Source: CAMCXT01 sp046302715
Lineage (GTDB): Bacteria > Bacteroidota > Bacteroidia > M30B66
DNA: 7,419 bases
Direction: 5' to 3'
NCBI GenBank assembly: GCA_046302715.1
Contig: JBKCHQ010000042.1
Location: 1 to 7,419 of the forward strand
In this document: positions 1-6,388 of the stretch, one piece after another
Layout of the letters: every line of letters starts with the position of its first letter
Numbering within the stretch: position 1 is the first letter of the stretch
Translations under genes and position numbers: made by a program
Notes under the pieces: model-generated
What the model saw: the letters and a program-made list of their open reading frames with translations, nothing else
The model's database searches: none
Told to the model about the DNA's origin: nothing

Positions 1-218
1 TGCGGACAAATAATGTAGCAGCTATGGTCGTGTGCTACATAATTTTTAAAGTCGATAAGCTGGTTTCCGCCACCCCGTTCAATAAGCATGATTTCGTAAT
101 AAGTGTGGCGGTGCTCGCGCTTATAATCGTATGGATTGCTATAGTCGAGGGGTAAAATATTGATGTGTTGCGATCCTGCTTCGAGCGCATGTACAGGAAG
201 GCTTTGCGCGTTAATCAT
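1..218 (-). CDS. AraC-family transcriptional regulator, N-terminal cupin part (partial, runs off left edge)
   Basis: This is the first 72 residues of a protein whose C-terminal part lies outside the window. Residues 35-60 read HRHTYYEIMLIERGGGNQ followed by LIDF. That is the effector-binding cupin signature (HxH, then Y-E-I, then a G-rich turn) of AraC-type regulators common in Bacteroidota. The helix-turn-helix DNA-binding half would follow off the left edge and cannot be seen. The start is well fixed: the codon just upstream in frame is TGA (219-221), and the next Met is residue 44, inside the cupin core. The ATG therefore overlaps the end of the upstream surface-protein gene by 8 bases (ATGATTAA), which suggests translational coupling. 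No Shine-Dalgarno sequence is seen; an AT-rich stretch precedes the start. Effector and targets are unknown. Regulation of the adjacent surface-protein gene or of phenylacetate genes is only a guess. Confidence 0.85.
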   Translation of the reverse strand, partial: MINAQSLPVHALEAGSQHINILPLDYSNPYDYKREHRHTYYEIMLIERGGGNQLIDFKNYVAHDHSCYIICP

Positions 219-444
219 TCAATTTAATTAAGGTGGCTTGTTGTATTTGTTCTCTCTTATTATTGAATATGAGCAGTCGATAAATCCCTGCGTTCAAATT
301 TTCTGTGTAAAGCATATTGTTCAAAATCCCACTACTCATTAATTTTCCATCGCTTGCCACAAGGTAATATTGATAAACTTCATTATCAATTCCTGATATA
401 TGCCATGCGTTACCCGTATTAGGATTAGGCGAAACGTTTAAATA
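211..444 (-). other. Type IX secretion C-terminal sorting domain
   Basis: The last ~78 residues of the surface protein contain the three usual blocks of a type A T9SS signal: an NPN-containing first strand (LNVSPNPNTG), a middle strand with a D-G turn (YLVASDGKL), and a final GIYRLLIFNN strand followed by a short polar tail ending KLND. This domain directs export across the outer membrane and is then cleaved. It implies that the organism has a type IX secretion system. The assignment rests on motif recognition. Confidence 0.85.
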
Positions 445-3400
445 CTTGTTTTCGTGAATATTCCTATTTTGGGTGATTGTTACCGTATAATCCTCCGAAT
501 TGCGGCTGCATCCCTGCGCATTGGTTCTCATAACCGAATAAATTCCTGCGGCATTTATTTCCAAGGAATCGGTGTTTTCGCCATTTAGAAGTGCGCCGTT
601 CAAATACCATGTGATGTTGCCTTCGCCCGTTGCATAGAGGAAACCGCTCGTTTGCGAAATAACCGGCATATCGGGTAGCGTAATAATAGTAATGCTTAAG
701 GTATCATATGCAATACATCCCGAATTTTCAGCACTAAAAATAAATATTGGCGCTGCAATTACCGAATCAATTTGGCAGGTATTACCTAAAAGTTCATTAT
801 TCGACGTAAACCAGCTGCACTGCCCTTGGTTGGTAAATCCTGCTAAATCAATCAAACTGCCTTCACATATCGAAGTGTCGTTCATAATGCCGATTTCAGG
901 TGCTGTATTTAACGTAATCAAAACAGTGTCGCTATTGCTTCCTAAATTATTGCTTGCCGTTAAAACATAGTTTCCGCTCTGGCTTACGGAGATGGCTGCA
1001 GTGGTATCGCCGGTGTTCCAAAGGTAGGCATCGGCACCGGGCGAAAATCCATTGAGTGTAAACGTGCCACAAACCAAGGTATCGCTGCCTAAATCCACAA
1101 AAGGGGCAGATGGAAGTTCAAATGCACCGGGATCGGGAGCTATAGCGTTTCTTGGATTTCCATAGATATCGGTGATAATTCCAAGTGGCGTGCCCATGTT
1201 TTCTAATGCTGTATTGGTAAACCACATCGAATCGGGTATGGTGGAGTAAAACACCGGATTGCTGACTACCGAATGTTGATCGCCAACGGTAATGGATTGC
1301 ACTTCTTCTATGCTATTGTTGGGGCCTCCGGTAATGGTACCTCCCGAATAAAAAACGTTATAATCTGAATTGCTGTTACTGATGTTGTTATATGCCAAGG
1401 CAAGGCCTAAGCCCGCATTCACTATGATATTATTCTTCACGTTAAGGCCGCTCGAATTGCTGATGTTTAACGCAAAATTATCGGTGTCGGCCGAGTTGTG
1501 TCGCACGGTATTGTGGTAAATATCGGTATTGTTGGTATTGATTATGCGCATACACATGCCAACGGCAATAACGTCAACCCCCAGATTGCAGGTCAGCACA
1601 TTGTTGCTGATTTTATTTCGAATATTTAAAATTCCGCTTCCGTTATTAATTAGATAAAGGGCCGACGAGCCTTGTGCTCCGCCCGCATGGAAAAAGTTGT
1701 TACTGATAGTAAAATCGATCAAACCTAATCCATACATGGCGTATGTTGTATTTGATGCTCCCCCTGTTATACGATTGTATTGAATGCGCGCATGTGTCCA
1801 GTTGCGCGCATCCAGGGCTTCGTCGCCACCCCCGATTACCTGATTATGTTCAAAGATAAGATTGTATTTAGTAGGTCCTGTTCCCACCAAATTGCAGGTA
1901 ATGCCGCTTCCTCCTAAAATGCGTGAATATTTAATGCTGAGGTTTGAATCGGGAAAGGCTACCAAAGCATGATCAGACGATGATGAGGTGGATGAAGTAA
2001 ATCCTCTCACTTCGCAATGTTCGAGCGTAATGTTTGAGCCAAATGATGAATGAAATGCCGCGTAATTGCTGGTACTGGCATTTTGAACGATGCTCATATG
2101 CTTAAACGCTATACAGCGTGTGCCTACAAGGCGCACCGTACTAGGAAAATCGCTGGTTCCTGATGAAGTAATGCTCACCAGTGAGCTGTCTTGACTTTCG
2201 CCTTCAAAAGTAACTGTATTCATCGCCGAACTTCCTTTAATCTCTTCCAGAAATATGCGCTCCAGATAATTTCCGTTGCGCACTTTAATAGTTACGGGTC
2301 CGCATATGCCGCCATATTTTAAACGGGTAACTGCCGCCGAAAATGAATTAAAACTTGGATTCGCCCCACCCAAAGTATAGGAACCCGACAATGCTTCGTA
2401 CAATTCGGGCGAAAAATAAAGGTTGTCGGGGGCGTATGGATCAGGCTGCTGGTTTACTGAATTGATAATTATGTTGAGATCATTCACCGCCAACGGAATA
2501 AGTGGAAAGGAGCCGGCCAAAACCTCGGTTTCGGCTCCACTTTGTAGATTGCCGTTCCAGGTTAATATGGTAGAATTGCCGTTCCAGATTAGCTCATAGT
2601 CAACTTGTGTTATAGGGCTCTGTCCAGAATTAATCAATCGAAACGAAACAGGAATTGATCCACAATATACCGAGTCGGGATTAGGGTTCAACACCTGCGA
2701 AATACCCGCAGATAGTGGAATTGGGGTGTATTCGTCGGCGCCAATATCGGGCGATGTGCTGCTACGGGCCTCACCATCAATATCGGTAGTAATATCTACA
2801 GGAATTCCTTTGGCATTAAGTGTTGCAGGCAGCACATGGAGGTCGCTTACCGAAACGTAGCCGGGATTTAAGCTGTAAGAATTAGTCGGCAATGAGGCTT
2901 GTACTTCGCCGTTAAATACATTGTTGTGACTGTAAACCTCTAGTGCGTTGGGACTGCCTATCACATTAAAAATATCGTTACCTGGGCGCGTAACAAAGCT
3001 GTTGTTTTGAACCCGAATGTTGGTGCTGCTGTTTGAAATTTGTGCAGCGGTAATTTGATACGAATCAAAAACATCAATGTTAAAGCTGTTGTAATACACA
3101 TCGGCATACCGCACGTCTTGCATGCTTATGCCTCCCGATCCGGGCTCCGATCCGTAAACACTCACAAAGTTGTTATTTACTTTTGAGCGTGCTGTATTGG
3201 TTGCATAAACGCTGATGAGTTGAATGCCTGCACCACCGTTTAGGTGTATTCGGTTTCGACTTACGACGGCTGTACTGCAATAGGTAATTTGTAAAGCAGC
3301 AAAACCACTCAAACCGCAGCTGTCAATTCGGTTTTCGGTGAAGCTGAGATTATTATTATAGGAAGCCCGAAGTGCTGCAGCGCTCGGATACAAAAAGCGG

Positions 3401-4014
3401 TTGTTTTGCACCGTTCCACTGCTAATGGGAGTAGTGGAGCCCGCATAAATACCAATGGAGCGGTATCCGCCCCTGAATACGCAATTTTTAACGGTGTACG
3501 TATTGATGGTGCCGCCAAATTGAAGCAGGTCTTGTGAGGCATTATTCACCGTTCCACTTGAAATTCCGCTGATGCGCGCATTTTCTATTTTGAATCCCGA
3601 GCTGCTGTATACTTGAAACACAATGTTATAGCTTCCTGTTTCAGGAGCTTTAAAGCTCATCCGTTTAAATACCACATTTTGCGTGTTTAACACATTAACC
3701 ACATAGTTATTGGCATTGGTAGCGGAGGTTTGCACCATCAGTACAGAAGATGAATCGCCATTTTCTGATTGAAAGGTAATGGTACGGCTGGCCGAATTGC
3801 CCGGAACACTACTTATGTTAATACGTTCATTGTAAGTGCCTGGCCTGACATTAAAGGTGACATTTCCCGAAATACCTGATGTGTTTAATGCCGCAGCTGC
3901 CGCAGTAAAATTGGCATAGGATGGATTGCTTCCTCCAATGGTGTATGTGCCGTTTAATTGTGCATTTATAACATTACTAATCAATGTTATGTAAAAAAGT
4001 ATCAATCCCCGCAT
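211..4014 (-). CDS. Large secreted T9SS cargo protein with two right-handed beta-helix modules and Ig/PKD-like domains
   Basis: This is a secreted or cell-surface protein of about 1,267 residues. It begins with a signal peptide (MRGLILFYITLISNVINA, cut before Q). Numbering below counts from the longer possible ATG at 4095. Residues 47-457 and 569-995 are two related modules. Each opens with a T-(I/L)-G-G-(S/A)-N-P-S motif and a GTY/GNY-(N/L)ER segment, continues through Asn-rich beta-helix coils (NNRF, NNSF, KNNI), and closes with a DI-x-G-x-x-R...PD-x-GA-x-E motif. A CARDB- or Ig-like linker covers about 461-568. Three Ig/PKD-like domains cover about 998-1208 (for example YLWNTGDTTAAISVSQSGNY). 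Residues 1217-1294 are a type A T9SS sorting domain (VSPNPNTGN near its start, GIYRLLIFNN near its end). The role is probably adhesion or glycan binding; no catalytic site is evident. Alternative starts are at 4062 and 4095, but both would put extra polar residues before the signal peptide. None has a Shine-Dalgarno sequence. Confidence 0.93.
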   Translation of the reverse strand: MRGLILFYITLISNVINAQLNGTYTIGGSNPSYANFTAAAAALNTSGISGNVTFNVRPGTYNERINISSVPGNSASRTITFQSENGDSSSVLMVQTSATNANNYVVNVLNTQNVVFKRMSFKAPETGSYNIVFQVYSSSGFKIENARISGISSGTVNNASQDLLQFGGTINTYTVKNCVFRGGYRSIGIYAGSTTPISSGTVQNNRFLYPSAAALRASYNNNLSFTENRIDSCGLSGFAALQITYCSTAVVSRNRIHLNGGAGIQLISVYATNTARSKVNNNFVSVYGSEPGSGGISMQDVRYADVYYNSFNIDVFDSYQITAAQISNSSTNIRVQNNSFVTRPGNDIFNVIGSPNALEVYSHNNVFNGEVQASLPTNSYSLNPGYVSVSDLHVLPATLNAKGIPVDITTDIDGEARSSTSPDIGADEYTPIPLSAGISQVLNPNPDSVYCGSIPVSFRLINSGQSPITQVDYELIWNGNSTILTWNGNLQSGAETEVLAGSFPLIPLAVNDLNIIINSVNQQPDPYAPDNLYFSPELYEALSGSYTLGGANPSFNSFSAAVTRLKYGGICGPVTIKVRNGNYLERIFLEEIKGSSAMNTVTFEGESQDSSLVSITSSGTSDFPSTVRLVGTRCIAFKHMSIVQNASTSNYAAFHSSFGSNITLEHCEVRGFTSSTSSSSDHALVAFPDSNLSIKYSRILGGSGITCNLVGTGPTKYNLIFEHNQVIGGGDEALDARNWTHARIQYNRITGGASNTTYAMYGLGLIDFTISNNFFHAGGAQGSSALYLINNGSGILNIRNKISNNVLTCNLGVDVIAVGMCMRIINTNNTDIYHNTVRHNSADTDNFALNISNSSGLNVKNNIIVNAGLGLALAYNNISNSNSDYNVFYSGGTITGGPNNSIEEVQSITVGDQHSVVSNPVFYSTIPDSMWFTNTALENMGTPLGIITDIYGNPRNAIAPDPGAFELPSAPFVDLGSDTLVCGTFTLNGFSPGADAYLWNTGDTTAAISVSQSGNYVLTASNNLGSNSDTVLITLNTAPEIGIMNDTSICEGSLIDLAGFTNQGQCSWFTSNNELLGNTCQIDSVIAAPIFIFSAENSGCIAYDTLSITIITLPDMPVISQTSGFLYATGEGNITWYLNGALLNGENTDSLEINAAGIYSVMRTNAQGCSRNSEDYTVTITQNRNIHENKYLNVSPNPNTGNAWHISGIDNEVYQYYLVASDGKLMSSGILNNMLYTENLNAGIYRLLIFNNKREQIQQATLIKLND
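3958..4014 (-). other. Signal peptide of the T9SS cargo protein
   Basis: The first 19 codons from the ATG at 4014 encode Met, one Arg, a hydrophobic run (LILFYITLI) and a polar end SNVINA-Q. This fits an SPI signal with Ala at -1 and Gln at +1, a cleavage context very common in Bacteroidota exported proteins. It is the main reason for preferring this start. The segment upstream (27 codons to 4095) is polar and charged. Confidence 0.75.
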
Positions 4015-4143
4015 GGCATATTGGTTTTGGTTAGGAGCCCCTTTTTCGAAATGGTTCTGCATTGAAATGTCAAAAATGTTGAAATTCTTTGACATATTTC
4101 AGTGGACTGCGTCTTTTTGATAGTTTATGGGAATTATTTGGTT

Positions 4144-4195
4144 TATTGCCAAACCTTCAGATGTTAAACATCTATTTAACCCAAATTGGGCAATA
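4144..4195. repeat. 7-bp outer inverted repeat enclosing the palindromes
   Basis: TATTGCC at 4144-4150 is exactly complementary to GGCAATA at 4189-4195. It brackets the 15-bp palindrome at 4159-4173, and its right arm overlaps the CCCAAATTGGG dyad. Alternative pairings (TTTGG 4137-4141 with CCAAA 4149-4153; GTTAAA 4163-4168 with TTTAAC 4175-4180) compete with it, as in a switching structure. Confidence 0.4.
4159..4173. promoter_or_regulatory. Perfect 15-bp palindrome, operator-like
   Basis: AGATGTTAAACATCT has two perfect 7-bp arms around one central base (4166). Nineteen bases away, centre to centre, is a second perfect odd palindrome, CCCAAATTGGG (4180-4190). Such paired dyads near a transcription start are typical of dimeric repressor or activator sites, but they could also form RNA hairpins. 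It lies 64 bases upstream of the earliest possible ATG of the surface-protein gene. The binding protein is unknown. Confidence 0.4.
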
Positions 4196-4200
4196 GAATT

Positions 4201-4274
4201 GCTCAATCTGCCGCAAGGGCCGAATGGATCTTTGATTGGTCGGTATTAACCCAGATGCATCCCGCAGATTTAGC
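4201..4274 (-). repeat. Long inverted repeat, 10 of 11 bp paired, 52-base interior
   Basis: GCTCAATCTGC at 4201-4211 and GCAGATTTAGC at 4264-4274 (plus strand) form an 11-position stem with one mismatch. The interior contains further short complementarities: GGG/CCC, GGAT/ATCC, and CCGA (4220-4223) with TCGG (4240-4243). It also contains the palindrome GATGCATC (4254-4261). With the neighbouring hairpin at 4278-4311 this would make a branched RNA or cruciform upstream of the surface-protein gene. The function is unknown. Confidence 0.5.
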
Positions 4275-4277
4275 GCC

Positions 4278-4311
4278 CTAAGCATTAGCGCATTTCATTT
4301 CTAACGCTTAA
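4278..4311 (-). repeat. 11-bp stem-loop (minus-strand RNA)
   Basis: Read on the minus strand, TTAAGCGTTAG (4311-4301) can pair with CTAATGCTTAG (4288-4278) across a 12-base loop. Nine pairs are Watson-Crick and two are G-U. On the plus strand those two positions become A-C mismatches, so the helix is complete only in an RNA copied in the direction of the downstream surface-protein gene. No match to a known riboswitch was recognised. Confidence 0.5.
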
Positions 4312-4611
4312 CCGGCATTAATTATCTTAAATTTTGATATAACTAGGACAGCTATAATGATTTCTCTTTTTGTTGGTTATGACGTTCGAACCAGGTGTTC
4401 TTATTTGAATTTATGCGTGGTTAATAATTGAATTAATTGTTTATCGTTGTACAATATCCAATTAACGATAGATAGACTTATCTTCGAGACAATTTGAAGC
4501 CGCTACAGCATCTTTTAATTTATGCGGTTTTGAATTTTATTACCCTCAAGGGAATCGGTTTTAAATGGGTAATTCTTTCGGATACCTATTTACAAGGAAA
4601 AATAATTTTAA

Positions 4612-5901
4612 TTAAATTTTCTGTAAACCCGCTTTTACCAATATTTTTCTGAGCGCCATACCTGAAAAATAACCCAATCCGATAGAAATACCTCTGCTTT
4701 TTAGCTGGTTGTACCTGAAGAAATTATAAAACCTAGCATAATTGCCACCTTTAGGGCGTTGATATCTGCCGTTGATTCCTAAAGTATCATTGCCCCAGGG
4801 GAATTTAAAATTGAAAAGTAAGGATTCTGACGAAAGTGAAGCATCGCATCGATCTTGACTAAAATCTGCAGGAATAAGGCCTTGCTTTAACGAAAGTTGG
4901 TACGAACAATCGTAATCACTAAGCCATATATATGTTGGCGATAAAAGTCGACACCAAATACCAAAGTCCTTTTTCATATTTTGAATAAAAGTCAAGGCTT
5001 GTTGTTCTAACTCCTGGGCAGCTACCGCATTATTTTTAACCAGATTTTCTCCTTTTAGAATCCTTTCAAAATCGCTGTTATAACTATCAACTGCACGATC
5101 GGTAGGGTCGAAGCCATAAGGCTCGTAACGATCGCCGGGATAGAGCATTACGGGCGCAGCTTTAGTGTTTTTGCGTATGTATTCGACCACCTTTCGTGGG
5201 CGATTTACTTCATCGTTTAGATAAAAATTTTCCTCGTGGCAAAACCAAATAAAGCTGGCAATTGGAATAATTATTTGGGGATTAAAATACGCTGCTTGAA
5301 ATTTTAATCCGTCTAGTTTATCATCGGCCACTTTGAGTCTAAAATCACGCTGATCTTTGTTGCCTGCCCAATAGGCATAAGAAAATTGAGTGAGCAAAAT
5401 ATCTATTTTACCTACTTTTGAAGCTATTCGTAATGCATCATTTTTATCGCGAATTCCGCAGTCGTTGGTGTTAAAAATTGTGAGCTCTTTTGTGCGAGCC
5501 ACCATCCATGAATCGCCCTCCTGATAATGTTCGCACATAAACTGAAAATCATTGCCCAAATCCAAGACTTGATTGGGATGTATTTCAATAACTTCTTTAA
5601 ACCCCACTTTTCGACAATAATTAACCACACGTTTGTCGGGAGTTACTTGAAATAATACCGTGATGTTTTTGCGATGTGCTTCATCAATTTTATTAATGTT
5701 GGGCGGAAAAAAATGGTCGGGATGTTCGTGAGAAAACCAAATGTGAGTAACATGTTTAAAATCTTCGTACTTAAATCTCGTCTCAGCAATTAAATCCCAA
5801 CCGTTATTAAATACACGCCCTTCTATCCAGGGGTCAATCATGAGCACAACATCGTTGTGGCGCAGAACGAAGGAGGAGTGATTTACGAATTCGATTTCCA
5901 T
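4612..5901 (-). CDS. MBL-fold metallo-hydrolase resembling the catalytic part of CMP-Neu5Ac hydroxylase
   Basis: This 429-residue cytoplasmic protein has no signal peptide or membrane segment. It carries metallo-beta-lactamase-fold motifs: HSSFVL near the N-terminus, IDPW (22-25), the metal-binding SHEHPDH (57-63), then H125, NTNDC (144-148) and a conserved H222-E223. The order, the NDC motif and the FNPQIIIPIASF block (206-217) recall CMP-N-acetylneuraminate hydroxylase (CMAH)-like proteins. The Rieske [2Fe-2S] domain needed for hydroxylation is missing: the MBL part begins at residue 1. Residues ~335-400 (DYDCSYQL, then LLFNFKFPWGNDTLGINGRY) look like an SCP2-like C-terminal domain, judged by eye. 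Relatives can occur in surface-polysaccharide loci, so a sugar or lipid substrate is possible, but none can be named. The stop is TAA. The start has a well-placed promoter element ~20 bases upstream and no Shine-Dalgarno sequence. The nearest genes on the same strand are ~520 bases away on each side, so it is probably monocistronic. Confidence 0.9.
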   Translation of the reverse strand: MEIEFVNHSSFVLRHNDVVLMIDPWIEGRVFNNGWDLIAETRFKYEDFKHVTHIWFSHEHPDHFFPPNINKIDEAHRKNITVLFQVTPDKRVVNYCRKVGFKEVIEIHPNQVLDLGNDFQFMCEHYQEGDSWMVARTKELTIFNTNDCGIRDKNDALRIASKVGKIDILLTQFSYAYWAGNKDQRDFRLKVADDKLDGLKFQAAYFNPQIIIPIASFIWFCHEENFYLNDEVNRPRKVVEYIRKNTKAAPVMLYPGDRYEPYGFDPTDRAVDSYNSDFERILKGENLVKNNAVAAQELEQQALTFIQNMKKDFGIWCRLLSPTYIWLSDYDCSYQLSLKQGLIPADFSQDRCDASLSSESLLFNFKFPWGNDTLGINGRYQRPKGGNYARFYNFFRYNQLKSRGISIGLGYFSGMALRKILVKAGLQKI

Positions 5902-5920
5902 AACTCAGCATTTAGGCTTA

Positions 5921-5928
5921 CAAACTTA
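5921..5928 (-). promoter_or_regulatory. Bacteroidota -7 promoter element for the MBL gene
   Basis: On the minus strand this reads TAAGTTTG, an exact match to the Bacteroidota TAnnTTTG -7 element. A transcript starting about 7 bases downstream (near 5914) would have a short leader of roughly 13 bases before the ATG at 5901. The -33 TTG is not exact; a TTA lies near 5946-5948 at about the right spacing. Confidence 0.5.
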
Positions 5929-6019
5929 ATTAAAGTCTTAGTTTAATAATGAGCTTTTCGGGCTGAATTTATTGAATATAAACAAGTGCAGCGAGAATAC
6001 TGATGTTTTGTTCTGGGGG

Positions 6020-6036
6020 CCACCATCCTCCTCCCC
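6020..6036 (-). other. Possible two-tetrad G-quadruplex motif (minus strand)
   Basis: On the minus strand this stretch has five G runs of two or four bases (GGGG, GG, GG, GG, GG) separated by one or two bases, in otherwise AT-rich DNA. On the plus strand the flanking GGGG (6015-6018) can pair with CCCC (6033-6036), giving a competing hairpin. It lies ~120 bases upstream of the MBL start. Confidence 0.35.
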
Positions 6037-6070
6037 ACACTCAAGTTACAAATAACCGAATCAACTATCC

Positions 6071-6105
6071 GTTAATAAACGTTTATAAACACTTAGTTAT
6101 CAACA
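6071..6105. repeat. Tandem decamers and DnaA-box-like 9-mers
   Basis: GTTAATAAAC (6071-6080) is followed directly by GTTTATAAAC (6081-6090). They differ at one base, and the second is a perfect palindrome. Overlapping and following them are TTATAAACA (6083-6091) and TTATCAACA (6097-6105), in the same orientation and 14 bases apart. Each differs from the DnaA box TTATNCACA at one position. Confidence 0.35.
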
Positions 6106-6143
6106 GAAAGAGGGGAATTTTCTTCTTTGATTTATACCAAAGT

Positions 6144-6169
6144 ATCCCGAACTTGAGATCGGGAGGGAT
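6144..6169. repeat. GC-rich stem-loop, possibly a dispersed intergenic repeat
   Basis: TCCCGA (6145-6150) pairs exactly with TCGGGA (6159-6164) across an 8-base loop (ACTTGAGA). A second pairing, ATCCC (6144-6148) with GGGAT (6165-6169), is also possible. Part of it, AACTTGAG (6150-6157), is the exact complement of CTCAAGTT at 6040-6047. No T run follows on either strand, so it does not look like an intrinsic terminator. Confidence 0.4.
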
Positions 6170-6352
6170 CACGTGTTTCCCTATTTTTTCATCACGGCTT
6201 TTTTCGTCGATTAAATGTTGAAAACCAAGCACTTATAATATTATTCAAGCGCATAAGGAAGAAATAACGTACAAAGCGGAACGGCAAATACTACCCACCT
6301 GAGCAAAAGTATGGTACGAATTGTATGGTCTATCTAATCCATTATTCGGGTC

Positions 6353-6388
6353 AAAAAATCGCGTTTAAAATTGATATTTCGATTTTTT
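6353..6388 (-). terminator. Weak intrinsic terminator-like hairpin after paaZ
   Basis: AAAAAATCG (6353-6361) is the exact complement of CGATTTTTT (6380-6388), with an 18-base loop. On the minus strand the transcript would read A-tract, stem, U-tract, beginning 32 bases after the paaZ stop. The stem is AT-rich and the loop is large, so termination strength is doubtful. A competing hairpin, TTTCGA/TCGAAA (6377-6393), overlaps it. Confidence 0.4.

Larger units (their letters stand above)
4096..4611. other. Intergenic region with dense dyad symmetry upstream of the surface-protein gene
   Basis: No coding sequence is supported in these ~516 bases. The part nearest the surface-protein gene (4137-4311) is packed with inverted repeats, listed separately. 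The distal part (4312-4611) is AT-rich. It holds one 7-bp inverted repeat with a 15-base loop (4442-4448 with 4464-4470), which encloses the palindrome TTGTACAA (4447-4454), and a short CCCT/AGGG dyad at 4543-4552. No convincing terminator follows the MBL gene. No exact TAnnTTTG promoter is seen on the minus strand; the closest is AAGGTTTG at 4150-4157 (one mismatch). Confidence 0.6.

Noticed and set aside
692..970. 92-codon open frame on the plus strand
   Set aside because: It lies wholly antisense to the Ig-like part of the surface-protein gene, which is clearly coding, and its product shows no known motif.
211..4014. Beta-helix modules as a pectate lyase or other carbohydrate-active enzyme
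   Set aside because: The fold alone does not show catalysis. No lyase or hydrolase active-site motif was recognised, so only a surface or binding role is stated.
4353..4358. TATAAT on the plus strand as a sigma-70 -10 box
   Set aside because: The only TTGATA-like upstream box is 13 bases away, too close. No plus-strand gene follows, and Bacteroidota use a different -7 element.
4384..4391. GTTCGAAC resembling a tRNA T-loop
   Set aside because: Flanking bases do not form a 5-bp T-stem on either strand, and no anticodon or acceptor arm was found around it. It is just an 8-bp palindrome.
4540..4554. CCCT/AGGG dyad after the MBL gene as a terminator
   Set aside because: The stem is only 4 bp with a 2-base loop, and no U run follows on the minus strand.
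6003..6221. 72-codon open frame on the plus strand in the paaZ-MBL gap
   Set aside because: The product has no recognisable domain, its composition is odd (CSGGHHPPPH near the start), and the frame crosses a GC-rich hairpin and repeats. It is most likely chance.
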